In this document: positions 25,288 through 39,021 of the stretch, one piece after another
How the letters are laid out: every line of letters starts with the position of its first letter
Position numbering within the stretch: position 1 is the first letter of the stretch
Source of the DNA: Lepisosteus oculatus
Lineage: Eukaryota; Chordata; Actinopteri; Semionotiformes; Lepisosteidae
NCBI RefSeq assembly: GCF_040954835.1
Contig: NC_090704.1
Span: 42,660,979-42,724,978, forward strand
Length of the DNA stretch: 64,000 nucleotides
Direction of reading: 5' to 3'
Program-made: the position numbers and the translations under genes
Notes under the pieces: model-generated
What the model was told of the DNA's origin: nothing
Database searches by the model: none
What the model saw: only the letters and a program-made list of their open reading frames with translations

Positions 25288-28200
25288 TCACTGCCTCATG
25301 TACAGTTTGATGATGCCCTCTTTGTGGAGCTGCTGCCACAGGTTCATCTCCAGCTGCAGGTCATGATTGATGTAGAAGACCACTTTGTGATAGGAAGTGT
25401 CATAGTAGTGATCTGAGTATTTCGTGTAATCTGGAGTCATAAAGCCATAGGCACTCACCTGGAAAAAATAAAAGAAGGATAAAGGGAGAAACAAAGGGTG
25501 AAATATCTTGCATAAGGAGCCATTCCCCGGTTTCCTCCTCCTCCTCCAATTTTTAATATGCACCCTAACACACCGTATGTGACACTGCAGAGGTATTATT
25601 GGTTTGGAGAACATTAAATTGCAGGCAGGACTACTGCCTCACACCTCAAGGCTCCTGGAAGGAATTCCAAATTCTGATGCCTGAGGCACCTGTTAGTGTG
25701 GAGTTCTCCCCATCTTTGCGTGGGGCCTCACCATGTAGGTTAGGGATGACGGGTAACTTATACAGTCCACTTTTTCTATGGGAGGAGAGTTGGAAATAGA
25801 ACTGGATGAGCTTGATGGGAACAAAGGTCCACCTCTCTCTTTGACACACGGTAGCATATTAAAATACCATTATATCTTTCTGATGGTCTGTGTCCTTGTG
25901 AGCAGCCAAAGCAGAACGAAAGCCATGATCGCTTACGTGTCATAGACATTAAGGGCATTTAAAAAAAAATCTCACTCTGCATAGGGAATTAGAGGAATGT
26001 CAAGCCTCTCCAAATATTTAATATAAATTAGTATATTGTATACCACAACATATTGGTAAGAATATAGCAGGGTAGTAATAGAGTAATATTTGGATTAACA
26101 TCCCTTTCCTTGAGCATTTATGAATTAAAAAACACTCAAGTCAAAATATTTTCATACTAAGAGAATCTGGTGCGCATGAGCAGATAGCACAGTATGTATG
26201 TGCATGTGCTGTATTTATGTATAATAAAAATGAACATATCAGGAAGTATTAAAAATGAGAATTGGAACCAATCATGTTTATTGCATTTTGTAATGCACAT
26301 ATATAATACAGACACAGGAATATTTTCAATTATTGATGTACTGTAGCTCTTCAAGTATAAAAAGCAATGGAAAGTTTCAGCTTTGCATTGCCATAGTCTT
26401 CCAAGCTCTTTAACACTTTTACCTTGATAAGTAAAATACTGTAAGTTTCTCTTTTTGCATCATACCAGAGTTCTGCTTAATCACCTGCAATTCATCACTC
26501 CCTCCCTATTGCCACATACCTGATCACAGGTGTGCACCGCAGCCAGTAGCATGACAGCCCCTGTGGAAGGGCGGTACAGATCTCGGTAATTTGTTTTTAA
26601 GGCTCTGGAACGAAGGAACCTGCAGAACATAGGCAAATACATCAAATTTAAACAAAGACCATTTTCAGGGAGAGACATGTCACAGGATTGAGTTGGTACA
26701 TTTGTTTTCCTTCCTAAAGCGCAGGTTAACCGCAAATTGATATAGCTCTGCTTAACAATTACTGTACGTGCTTCATCTCTAAGTAACCTGGGGTTTATCA
26801 GGACCCTTCCAGTACATGCAGCAAAGGTCATCGCAACTGACTTACTTTCTTCTTTTTATTGCCCCAGATGGGAAATTTGCTTTGTAAAAGCTGGTAAAAG
26901 ACATAATACAACACACTATATATCTATCACAACATGAACGCATTAACAAATGAAAAACATACATATATAATGTAACAAGAGAGTAAAATATGACAAATTA
27001 AGCAGGTTAATAGCTACGGGAATAAAAAAAATTAGCTCTACTGCATTTGAATCTAGGCAAACTAAATTGATGCCCAGATTGAAGGAGCTCAGTGCAAGGG
27101 GTGGTGATGACCCTCAATGATAACTGGCTTTCCATACTACTGTATGTGTTTGATGTAGATGGCTGAAAGCTGTAGCTGTCCATTTTCCTGTCCAATAGTT
27201 TCGCTGTCTATCTTCACAACCCTGCTCAGTCTGTTTTTGATTTGTGTAATGCTTCCAAACGGGGCAACTGCTGGGAGGGTTAGGACAGATTCAATGAAAG
27301 CTCTACAGAATAGAATCCTTGTTGGAGGATACATGAAAAGAGCAGATTTTTCTGAGGAAGAATGATCAGCGATGGCTCTTCTTACACAAGGCATCTGTGT
27401 CTTCCTCAAATGTTAGGATATCCATAACCTGACAATTTAAATTACTTGCTCCTCAATGACTGTTGGTTTTTCAGCTGGTAGTTGCTTTGTATAATCAGTG
27501 ATCATGTCTTTTTCATACATTAAGTTGAAGGAAGGAGTTTTTACACCAGTAAACAAGCATTGTGTTTTAGGAGCAAGGCCATTAAGTTACATGAAAACCA
27601 CTTCAAAACCAACTTCTCATTAACTAATCATTACATAGATAGAAACTACATACCTTTAATAAGCTGTATCATTATGACTTTTGAAAAGTACAGTCAATAA
27701 TAATTACCTGAACTATTGGAATGGGAAATGTGTTAACCCATAAACCCAATACACTAGAACAGGGGTCTCCATAGCATGTAGCTGGAGAGCCCCTGTCCAT
27801 CAGGATTTGTAAGCAGCCTTTAAATCAGTCATTTCTAAAGCCCTGTGACAATTTACATATGATTCATTAAATAGGTGATATGTTCAATTATATAATTTAG
27901 AAATCATCTGGAGCCAAAATCAGTATGTGCTCCAGTCCTCAACGTCCATAGTTCCCTCCATAAAAAAATAACTTGCTTTAGTGATCAACTGCTTAAGGAA
28001 GTGTTCCTAATCTTACATGAACAAGTGATTTAGGGTGATGAGTAATATTAAGTGGATTGGGGTTCTCTAGAACCAGAGCTGGAGACCACTGGACAAGACA
28101 CATTGACTATTGGAGCTCTCTGTAACCCCAATGTGAAACAATCGCTCAGCGATACTGTAGTTACATACTGTAGGTCGTCACATACACATCTAAAAATACA

Positions 28201-31200
28201 GTATGTGTTCCATTGAATTATAGCAATTTTGGTCAGTGCAGCGGCCTCCCAGCCCTTGCCAGATTCTGTGGCTTGATTCCAGATAGGCTCTGGATAAAAA
28301 AAAATAGATCTCAGGATCAAAAAAGAGTTTTCTGACAATGGATGGAAGAATGGAAGGATGGATGGATAGATGATTGCATTTCACTACTTTTTTTCTCCAA
28401 AGGAAATTAATGTGATCAAATGAAACTTTGCAGAAAGTCATTGCCTAAATCCACAGCATGCTCAAGGGGGAGGATACCTGACCTGCTTTAGTTTAGCAAG
28501 TCTGAGAACCTCAGAGCATTACAGCACAGGTCAAGAAACTTTAGACTTGCAGATCATTTCACTGTTCATGGTTGGTTTATATCTTTTTACAATTTGACAG
28601 TAAATGCAAAAGAACACAAGGACCACATATTTAGGTCAAATTAGTTTAGTGCTTCCTTTTTCAATTTCCCCTCTTCTGTAATAGCGCAGTGCAAGCATGA
28701 CGTCAGGCCAGCTCTTACATTAATGCGGAGAGGAGCAACACATCCTTCACTCATTTGAGGACTCTAAGTATCGAAGCAAAAATGAAGCCATTATACTAAA
28801 AGTCACATGGTTTTATTTCCTTATTTAATTAGGTAACTCTGGTTTCAGTTGTTATTTCCTTTATCTTTAGGGATGTGCCATCACAAGATTTTATTCACAG
28901 TCGAATGGTCTCTTCATTAAGTGCTGACTCTCCATCCGAAATCGATGCAGAATTAGAGTTTTAGGATATCTTCCACTTTTTATGTACAAACTAAAAATAT
29001 GCTTTTATATACATATATAAAAGTCTGTGAACTAGAATCCAACAGTACTTGTTGTTATTTGAAAAACATTTCTTGCCAATTTGAATTCCGTCTCTCACCT
29101 GTTCCTGATGTAGCGGATGAAGTCTGGGTGATACACTTTGAACTTTTCTGCTGTGACATGATCTCCAAAGAATGTCGGTGGGCTGAGGTGAGAAGATATG
29201 AATAATGAAAAATAATAAAATTAAAGTCTGGTAGTAGCATGGTAGGCAACAAGTAAGTGCAGAGAGCAAATGTGCTTGACAGCTGTGGATAACCACAGCT
29301 GAAATTGACATTAACCCTAAAGTGCATGTGACCAACTAAATTCTACAAGAAGGACTGTAAATTATGTGCAAGAGCAAGAGTGGATTTTATGGCACACAGA
29401 TAACATGGATGAAGTGTAGTGAAGTGTATCTTATTTTGAGGAGTATAATAGCCCTTTAATATTACTTGGCTGCTGTGTCACAAACCACATCCCTAGAAGA
29501 TCGCTTCCACTCAGCCACCCAGAAGAGGAATGAGGTCTGTTCATTCCTCAAGCTTTCAAAAAAACCTCCTTACGTCTTGGAGCGGTCTGGTCCTGTCTCA
29601 ATGGGTGTGTGGGTCACAGCAGCCAACAGGAGGATGTAGTCACGGTCATGATCCGGAAGGAAGATATACCTGGTCTCCTGGCAGGAGAACAGTGAGTTAA
29701 ATAAAGGTAAAGACGTCCATGCTGGTCAGGTCAAGTCTTCTGATACTAAATAAAACTGAAGACAGCTTCTTCATATGATAAAGCATATTAAGTAGAAAGT
29801 ATTTGCACAGTTATTGTCTTCAATGTGCTTAGCTGATGAGTTCCACAATCTTTGAAGATAAAATGAAGGACACATGTTTTTGGTGTTTCTGCAACTTTGG
29901 GCTAATGTAAACACTGAGTGGATTAATGCATGAAGGATAGAAACATTGAGTCATCTTTAAAATGCCAGGCTGAGAGTACAAGTGCCTGGCTATAAGGACA
30001 AGGCGATCAGAACTCCCCCCAAGGGGAAAGAGGTAAGGGCAATGAGGGGCTGGAGGATAAGATAGAAAATGACTAACACTACGGAATGGTAGTCACATCC
30101 CGCAACTGAGCATGGCAGTGTTAGTTCTCACTTTGGTTTTGAAAACCATTTGAACTAACTACAGTAGCTTAAGTCCGCATTGTTCACCTGAGAAAGGGGA
30201 GGCCCATGGTAGCCCACATGGGCGTAGCTCCTCATGGAGTTGCGCATTGTGTTTGTGGAGAAAGTGTAGAATGAAGTTCTGGATCCAACATCCTCCTCAA
30301 AGCCTTTGATCACAGCCCCGTTCGTCCTGATGCAATGACGCAGAGAAAAGTGTGGTTAGCGTTGCTTTGGTCAAGTCTACTCTTTCTACAAGGTTTTTTT
30401 TTTCTACAGGGTTTTCCTCATAAGGGTCCAAGTAGTTAGTCCACTTTGCAGTAGTCTTGATTTCCACAGTTCTGGAGAAATTGTATCTTGCAAAAAGTCT
30501 TTTGAATACACTCATGGTTTAATTTTACAAGCTTTGACTTCATTTTGCCATGCAGCTGTATTACAAACTGTTGAAGTGGTAATGTTGTGTGTTATTTAGT
30601 GGCCAGGAGTTTTGTACCTGAAGACATAGTCATGCTGGTCAATCTCCTTGCCTTTTTTGGAGTCCTTCAGAATCCCTCCATTCCCCACTACAGCACAACG
30701 GATACACTTATCCTTGTTAGATCTGCTGTCCCAGTCATCAAACATGCGCTGATTGGCCGTTGTGTTAAGGAGAGACAGAGCTGCTTTCAGGGCTAGGAAT
30801 TAAATTACGCATTTTGAGGACAACTACGCCCAAAGACATTAGGCAGGTATTTCTGATTGATTCAAGAAAGAGCTTACGTAAAGTACACTAATAAAAGCTA
30901 AAGTAGGCTAATTGCACAGTAATACAACAAACAACAAGATAAAGTTTGCCAAATTAAAAAGTCAAAATCTTTAAATCATTTCTTTTTAAAACCAGACTTG
31001 GTTTGATTCTTTTCCATGTTCTCTGATCTTTAATTATGAAATGCTGTCTGCTGAAAGCCACTTCCATCTTCTGTCTAAACCCAACTCTTAATTTATGAGT
31101 ATGTACAGTATGTGTTAGTGGTAAAGGGCTCCTTCAATTTTCCTCATTGTGGTGTAGTACAAAACCACATTCAAGGCCACAGAATGCTGACTTGAAATCC

Positions 31201-34200
31201 ACAACAGTGGCAGTGGTCATGAAACTTGCAAGTATCTCATGGCATAATAGGCCACATCAGTAATGTATAGTACTTACTGTTAAACGAGAGTACACTCCAA
31301 CCATGCGCCCCATTGTACTGGCTGAGTCTGTGGTACTCCTTCTCAGTACCATGCTTCTTCCACTGAAGGACGGGGACCCACTCCAGGTACTTCTCCCTGA
31401 AACTTGTTTTTGGAAACCTCCTTCGAATACTAACTGAGCAGTTCTGAAAGGAGGGAGGGGGAGTCCAGTTATGAAGATGGTAAATCAGTTATGATGTAGA
31501 TATATACAGTATATATAACAAGATCATTTCAAATTCCTGATTGTTTTAAGACTCCACTGTGTGGCAAAAGAGTCCTGTATGCATGAGGTTGTAAACATGT
31601 AAACATGCTCCTCATACAGGCTGACATGTAAAGCCATTTGTCACTTCACACATTGTGAGCTCCATAGTGCCTGACAGGTGAGGTACACATGACTGGAGAA
31701 GCTGCAGTCCGAAGTGCTTTCCCTAGTAGCACTTGGACAATTGGTCACCATTCTGTAGAGAAACTACATAAGAAAAAACGTTTTGGGTGTCAAAAGATCT
31801 TACAAGCACTAATGAGACCTTTGAGGAAAAAATATAATATTGTAATTTATATGGTTTTGCATAGGTACACACTGGAAAACCTTATGAACTGAACTGTATG
31901 TAAGACTATACTCAGTCAGGAGAAGTTAGAGGGGGTCAAGCTCAGTACCCCACACCTGAAGAAGGCTCCACGGCAAAAACGTTGTGTTCTCTTTCTTCTT
32001 TTTTTCAGCATGGAATAAACCTATTACTTGTTCCTTTGCAAGCTCAGTAAATACAGTACAAAAGGTTACAAAGCCTTTTCTACTCAGCGTTCACCTGCAA
32101 TGAGCATAGGAACCCATTACTTCTTCAAAAATAAATTTCAGTGTTAGTTTTGAACCTGGGACGTGTAACTCTCTGACTAGGTTTTTCCAAGCAGCAGCAC
32201 AAAATCAGCAGTAAGTATTTCAAGTATTAATTGGCCCTTGATAAAACAGTGAGTCTGACTTGCTGAGCACTTGCAGATTTGAAGTGGTATCAATGAAAGA
32301 TGTCTGCATTAACTATTGGGTGAGTCTCTTGATGGCATGTTAAGGGAATAGGTTAATGTGTGGGCTGGACAGAAGAGCTTGTCTCTTCTTTCTCATTGTG
32401 CCTTTCTGGGTGCAGGAGTCCTTCTTATGAGTTGAGAAATTAACAACTGCAGAATGTAAATTGGGAGGTTATACTGTACATTGAAAAATAGTGATATTTA
32501 AAAAAATGGCAGCTACTGTGTGAGTATTGTCAACATTGCTCTTTGTATCTTTTTAACATAAATCAAACTTTAAAACCTGGGAGCGCTGAAGAGAATGTTA
32601 CAGCAACAGCAAGTTGGTCTTACAGAGGAATCTAGAGGTGTACAGTATTTTTTATGCTACTCCTTTACACTTACTTATAAAAAGAACACCATATACTCAT
32701 TTAGAGCCCTGTGGCATTTTTGTGTTAGGATTACCAGTTCATTGCATGTTTCACTAAGCACTAGAACATTTGACCTTTCAAAGTGCTTGTCTGCATTTTT
32801 TAGCCACTTCCTGGGCCTGTGGTGGACCTGGTGTTTTTCTTTCTTCTCTGACATCATTTTTTCCCAGTGAAATCTTCTGATACAAGGCCCTTGGAATGAG
32901 CTCCCTAGTAAAATCGCTTTACTTGTTTTCAAATACACAGAAGGAAACAAAGGAGCTGATTACGGACTGTTACTGGAAAATATTAGTGTCAATACAATGC
33001 AGATGTTGCCTTTCATATATTTCCTGTCCCATTTGGGGTAGTTAACAAAAGATCATAATTATTTGGAATTCAATAATTGCCTTTTGAACATGATAGACCT
33101 TCCTGTCTTTATGCTCTCTTGTAATTGGACATTCTGCAGGTTAAAAAATACTGAAGAAAAACAAATATTTCTCAAAATAAATAACTAGGTAGTCCTATAT
33201 ACAGTATGTCCCGTTTGTCTGCTATATTGAAAATAAATTTCTTCAAAACTATCAAAACTCATTACAGAGGAGGAAAATTCGAGCTTCGAGGAGGAGATTT
33301 AGAGCTGGCCAACAGACAGTACAGTACATGTGATAACACTTGAGGTTATCTGAAAAAATGCAATAAATCGGCTTAGCAAAATCTTACTGTTTGTGGAATT
33401 GTATCTTCCCTGGTGTATTTATCTCCAATAAATGGTGGATCAGTTGGTGTCTTGGGCTGTACTTTCATTTGTAATTTTGGGGTGTCTGCATTTTGTGGTT
33501 TAGAACCTTGATCTTGGACTGGCTGCTGTCCAACGTGGGCCTGCGTCTGGTGGGCGTTACTGGAGTGCAAGGATGAGCTCTGTGTCCCAGTCCATGCTGA
33601 AACAACCGATTGGTTAATGCTCTTCTGAGGCCGTTCTGCCTGATGGCTGGCGGTGTGCTGGAGATTGTTCAGCAGGTGCCCCTCTCTTCCGATCTTGGCA
33701 GACTCTGTGCAGTTACAGTCTGTGGCCGCAATGTGATCCATTTCTGAAACAGTGTCATTGTTGCTTTTGACTTTTGCCCTGAGATGAGAGAAATACAGAA
33801 TTACAGGTGTGAATGAGAGGGAGCGAGCTCAAGAGTGCTCAAATAAAAGATCTACACTGGACATTTTCTTGCAATAGTCCAATAAATCAGTACCTAACCA
33901 TTGCGTGGTAAAATTATCACTCTGTCTATATACTAGAATTTGCCAGCTCTGCTTTCATAAAGTAACTCTTGGATCAACCAATGGATGTGCCTAACTTTCA
34001 TGAATGACATTTGTTCACAAGCTCTCCATTAAATCAAGGGTACAAGGGTACAAAAATCAACACTTTCAGGGTTATTCAGAGTTATTATTATACTATAAAC
34101 AAGTTTAAAGGAGTTTAAAAGGGCAAGGTGCTTGTCTCTCACGTGTAAATCAACTTTGTGCTATCATTCTGTACTGGGCCAGTGAATTGGCCTTTTAATA

Positions 34201-36957
34201 ATAAAAATCACATGTGTGATACAGTAGCAGTGCTGTGGGGGGGGGGGGGGGAGTTAGTTATACATTGAAGGTATGACTCTTACAGAATCGTTGCATTTCC
34301 CCAAGGAAACATTTTTTAAATATTCAAATAGTAGGCAAACGTCGTTTTTATTCAAATGAGTCTTTGCCCAGAACCATCAAAAATGTCACAGAGTATTTGC
34401 GAGAATGCTCAGAGAATGCCTGCATTGTGAGATTATTAGGTTGCATGCACAGGTTAGCTATTAGGTTGCATGCACAACACTTCCACATTGGCTGTGATTC
34501 ATCTCAGGCATGGATTATATCTCTGGCAAGTACGTGTCTTACAGAACTGCAACAGAGCTAAGAGTTTGCTTTGTTTTCTTTCCAAGTGTGTAACAGCTAA
34601 TGCAAAGAGTTAATGAAGTTAATGTTTCTTTGAGATTAACAGAGAAGAATGACAGAAATCCTTTTCAGGGGGAAACATGGCAGTGGTAAACATACTGTAA
34701 ACACTATGTTCCACTCCTATAAAACACACACACATACAATGGCACCAAAGTTCAAGTCCCATTTTCAGCAAATTCTCGAAAAGTTTGTTCCATGTCTTGC
34801 TTCAAAGAACACGGATAAGACATTCCCCAGATTATAAATTCAACTGTCCATGGGTCAGAGACAGTTAGTCTCCAGTGGACCTGTCTTTGTTGTGACAAAG
34901 CAGACTCTTGATTTAAAAAATACAGTATGATTTAAGTGTAGCTGATAGGAATTTATCAGAGGTATTGTAGTGCTTTTGGGTTCACATGGGTATGCGCCCT
35001 CGCCGCTGCCGGTTCTAGGTTTTTATTAGTGCATCTCGCTAATACGATCCATGTTGAGCCCCACCTTTGATCAGTTTAGCACGTTTATCATATGCCAACC
35101 TGCAGTCGAAGTTAGTATGTTAATTTACAACATATTAATTTAAACTTTAGGTTTTCTGCAGCATTGGGTAACTGCAACAAAAGGCTCCAGTAAAGACTCA
35201 CACCTCCAGTAAGTGATGAGTTTATTAAAAACACCTTGCCTGCTTTGATATCCACATGGTGCCAGGCTATTAAACGAATGCCAGCAGGAGGGGAGAGGGG
35301 TGATGAAAGGTTTTTCACAGCTTGTCGAAGTGTGGTGGCCTCCAATTGGATAAGAAATGCCGTTATCCTGCTGGGTAGACTGTCATGTCCTGGAACTTAC
35401 ATACAAGGCTGCCTTGTGGTCAAGGGAATCAAGGAAGCCATTGTGTGTGTGTGTGTGTGTGTGTCCTTATTTTGTACAGGGCCACTGCATATTGTAAACC
35501 AAACTACACAAATCAGGTGGAAAAAGTATAAACAATAAAACTTCATAAGAAAAGCCCAGCTGATACCAAAACACCTGCATGAGTAACAGCTGCACTTCAC
35601 AAAGCATTGTGAATTAATGCAAATACAAAAAACTAAGTAGAGTCCTGTTTTGGAAAGAGATGACCTCAGTCACCCAAAGTGTGAAAATGACACCTGAGTA
35701 TATAAGAAGCAAAAGGTGTTCATGCCTCATATGGCTCCATACTATTTAGCATTTAGCAATTTTAATGAAAATTGCATATCAGCAGATAAAAAGCCCAATT
35801 AAGAGTCAGCTTCTCATGAATCAGTTTTGTGCTATCATTTTGGACTGGGCCAGTGAATAAGTCTTTTAATCAAGTGTTTTATAACAAAGAGAAAAAGCAG
35901 TGTGAGGAGGGACCAGCCACACAGTACAATTTACCTGTGCAATGATGTGGTCCTATTTAATTCTACACCACCAGCCTGGGCAAATAAAGTGAGGCAGATA
36001 AACGTTTACAGTCCAGGTTTATTGCATGTAATAAAGCAGTAAGTAGCCTTGTTTAAGAGAAATGTTTATCTGTAAATGTACCTGGCACTTTTCATTGAAA
36101 AGAAAAACACTCGGTAACAGTTGTTAGAGATATTCCAGAAGTCACTATATTAAAGAAAACTAAGTATATTTTAAAATTTTCTCAGAACATGTTCAATACA
36201 TGCACACATAGGAATAGTTTGATGGTTTTGATCAATGTAATGGTGTCTTGAATATCCAATTAAAAGGAAAAGGAAAGGCAGACACTAACAGTAAGTCTAG
36301 TTAATTTATAAAGTATTCAAAAATCTACCTTTCAGATTCTGCAGCACGGTTAAACCTGTCACCAGGCAGAATCGCATCATTTTCAAATGCATTTTAAAAA
36401 GTTAAATGAGCTCTACAGCTGATTGCAGGCTGTGGTTCATAAAAATGGGATCCATAAACTTGGTGTACCATACAATACAATTTTCAGATTTCCTTGCTGC
36501 TTTTGTAGTTATGTGAAAAGTTTAATGACATACTGTATTAGAAAACATCTAAAGATAAGCCACACTAATGATTCCGAACTCCACCTGTGGGATGAACAAA
36601 CCAACCTTTGCAGAAACCATAGTTGTGGTTCACAAGCCTAATACAAACTTGATAATGCCACTGACAGCAAAAAACTGAAGAACTTTTTTCTTGAGAAACA
36701 AAGAGAAAAAACTTTCTGTACCTTGCTAGGTAAAGCATCCCATTTCCTTAAATTACCACAAGAGTGGCACCGAAGTAACTATCCATTGGAACTGCTTCTT
36801 ACCTGGCTGGATAAAAGCAGGAGCTGTCACCCATGTCCCAGGGGGCACATGGCCACAAGTTGACGCAGAGGTAGAACAGGACAAGTGCCACACAGAGCCC
36901 ACAGACCACATAGAAACAAGGCCCCAGCTTTCTGAGGGAAAAACAGCTGGTCTTCAT
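25288..36957 (-). CDS. ST6GALNAC1/2-type sialyltransferase (GalNAc alpha-2,6)
   Basis: The nine coding exons, in transcript order, are 36957-36803, 33778-33388, 31443-31278, 30780-30618, 30326-30188, 29677-29574, 29182-29099, 26619-26520 and 25458-25288. Frame is kept throughout, giving 490 residues. It is a type II Golgi protein with a cytosolic [10 protein letters not shown] tail, a membrane span about residues 12-33, and a Gln/Ser/Thr/Pro-rich stem of about 130 residues in one exon. The catalytic domain has sialylmotif L ([13 protein letters not shown] at 263-275 through [15 protein letters not shown]), motif S ([11 protein letters not shown]...CDQVSAYGF, 416-440), motif III (HYYD, 451) and VS (HDLQLE, 466-471). 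Cys266 and Cys432 can form the expected disulfide. The family adds sialic acid to O-linked GalNAc (sialyl-Tn). The C-terminus resembles ST6GALNAC1, while the PPTFFGDHV...KFKVYHPDF exon resembles ST6GALNAC2. Human ST6GALNAC1 is about 600 and ST6GALNAC2 about 374 residues, so the orthology is left open. Confidence 0.9.
27756..27945 (+). repeat. MITE-like dispersed repeat fragment
   Basis: It starts GAACAGGGGTCTCC and continues with a CTGGAGAGCCCCTG segment. This resembles the CAGGGGTCTCCAACCCTGGTC-type repeat of fishes, as does the neighbouring fragment at 28,058-28,095 (GAACCAGAGCTGGAGACCAC). It is degenerate. Confidence 0.4.
31951..32042 (+). repeat. Third copy of the GAAGGCTCCAC repeat
   Basis: CACACCTGAAGAAGGCTCCA, AACGTTGTGTTCTC, CAGCATGGAATAAACC and ACTTGTTCCTTTGCA match the two arms of the inverted pair at 14,600-14,850. 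It sits in the sialyltransferase intron, on the strand opposite to transcription. Confidence 0.75.
34120..34206 (+). repeat. Dispersed repeat, copy 1 of 2
   Basis: The segment TTTGTGCTATCATTCTGTAC, then TGGGCCAGTGAATTGG, recurs in the same orientation at 35,826-35,873 with a few changes. Similarity seems to extend about 40 bases upstream. Both lie in the same intron, so this is either a dispersed family or a local duplication. Confidence 0.65.
34966..35020 (-). repeat. Truncated copy of the TG...CA element
   Basis: On the minus strand, CGGCGAGGGCGCATACCCAT and GTGAACCC followed by a TACAATA end match the right end of the element at 5,294-5,542. The left part is missing or too diverged. Confidence 0.65.
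35442..35464. repeat. GT dinucleotide microsatellite
   Basis: About eleven uninterrupted TG/GT units in a sialyltransferase intron. It is an ordinary simple repeat. Confidence 0.95.
35790..35873 (+). repeat. Dispersed repeat, copy 2 of 2
   Basis: TTTTGTGCTATCATTTTGGA, then CTGGGCCAGTGAATAAG, matches the copy at 34,120-34,206 about 1.7 kb away in the same intron. Confidence 0.65.
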
Positions 36958-39021
36958 CTTCTAGTCCCCAGAGAGCAGCTGCATATCTGCCTCCAGGAAC
37001 ACAGGCAGGAGAGGGAGGGACATCAGGAATGTGGAGGAGGAGACAGAGGCTGTTGGAGCCGACTGTCTCTGGACAGAGCTCTGTGGTACGGTGCAGACTT
37101 CCTTGAGAAGGGGGGGCTTTTCCTCACTGGCCTTCCCGTGCCGCTAGGGTTTCTGTTTTTTTTTGTGTCCAACTGACAACAGAAAAAAACTAATTCAGGA
37201 ACAAACAAAAAAATTAAGCATAATAACTAGTGGCAAGAAATAAACTAAAAGAAGAACTCAAATGATACCAGAAATATTACTAGTGTGATTAAAGTCGTAG
37301 AAATTAAATTGCGTCTAAGCTGTGACCAAAGCTTGCCCCTTTGGCACATGGCTTTTTGCCAAGAGTGATTAATGAAAGATGGATGTATGATCTGCTACAG
37401 TCAAACAAATCAACACAATCGCAAGTACAGCTCTCACCTCATAAAGCATATGCTGCATAAGGCTAATTCTCACAGCTAAGCAATTCTCACGAGTCTGGTT
37501 AAAATTTAACAAACCACACATGGTTCATCATACAAGAATTATGTCTAATCAATATTGGTTGGATTGATTATAGCCTTTCTCCTGACAATATACAGTCTGC
37601 ATCTCTTCACTCTTTACAGAATCTGTCCTGTTTGTTCAGGGATGGCTCAGATTTCATAAAAGCACATTATAAATCTGCATTCCTGGTATCATTTATTTGA
37701 GTGTGCTAGATACTAGCTACATCTTCTAGTGATTTAGTAAAGTTTTGAGACTTGGCTCCTGACACTATTTTTTATGCATTTTTGATATGTTTTTACTGTA
37801 AGCACATTAACGTCTTGGACTATTTTTCTTGCACAAAAATTCCTACAGCAAATGTAATCTGTAGCAGATGCTGGCTTACAGGTATAGTTAGAAATGTATT
37901 TAGTCCATAATGAAATTTATGTCTGGGTTTTTAGGGATGGAAAAAACTTAAGTATTAATGGTCTGAGGCTGTTTACAAACTTTTAGAGTTTTGTTAAAAG
38001 CCATGATTTGATGTGAACCGTGTAATGCCTTTGCTCCTGAATTTATAACAACTATACAGTATATAGACATATACACACTTACAAAAACAAAACGTTTGAC
38101 TCTGCTAAATCGATTGGCTGTGTTTAACCAGGAAATAAACTGACCAAAAAATATTGCAATCTTGTGACTTTTAACAACAACTCTCACCCACTCCACCCCA
38201 CATAATCAAAAAAGACTGAAGAATATACCCAAGAGTCTTATACAAAACAAAGGCAATTCTAACGGAAAACAGGAACCAAGCCTTACTTAATGTCGAAGCT
38301 CTAAAAATAGCCTCCACCCAAATGAACACTATGCTGCATCTGGTGATGGAACAAAAGTGTTCAGTGAAGTTTAATCCACCATTTCAGAAAAGTCACCACA
38401 ACAAGCCTCTTACTAGAAACCCCGGAAACTAATAAAAGTTTGGACCGTTTTAACCTTACGCTGTAGGCAGGACTTTGTCCTGTATTCTCAAGCTTTTGAC
38501 TTAAACTGAAAGCAATGGGAGGAAAGAAAACAATCTATGCATTATTTAATTCTGATATTACAAACATGAGCTCAAATGAGCTATGTTATATGGAAAGTTT
38601 CTTATGTTTAGAGCTACGTTATATGTTGAGGGCATGTATTTTTCGTTCAGAAATATTAATCATCACTTCCGTATTTATCAGGCACTGTTCTAGACAGTAT
38701 ACGACATTTCTAATAATAAAACAAGCAACTTGGAAACATGAATCTATGCATCCCAAAATTGTTCATGAACGAAGAATACATTAATGTGATTGTGATCTTT
38801 TCTAGATACGTGTCTGTCTGGAACTTCTTGGCAAAAAAATAAATAAATCCAATTCACAGACAAAAATACCCTTCCCTACTAAGCTGCCTCCTCCCAAGCA
38901 CTCCATGTTACATTTATTTTCTGTACAAATACATATAAATTAATGGACATTATCTCAAAACATACCTTACATAAAAATTATGGAATTAATGGCATTAGAC
39001 AGAAATAAAAGTAAAACTCAC

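Larger units (their letters stand above)
26620..36802 (-). other. Introns of the sialyltransferase gene
   Basis: The eight introns range from about 0.3 to 3 kb and are mostly AT-rich unique sequence. They hold MITE-like fragments (27,756-27,945 and 28,058-28,095), the repeat copy at 31,951-32,042, two related sequences at 34,120 and 35,790, the element fragment at 34,966-35,020, a 15-base G run (34,237-34,251) and a GT microsatellite (35,442-35,464). A full CRE palindrome, TGACGTCA, lies at 28,698-28,705. I see no extra exon. Confidence 0.6.

Noticed and set aside
34237-34251. 15-base G run
   Set aside because: An ordinary homopolymer; a single run does not make a G-quadruplex-forming region of note.
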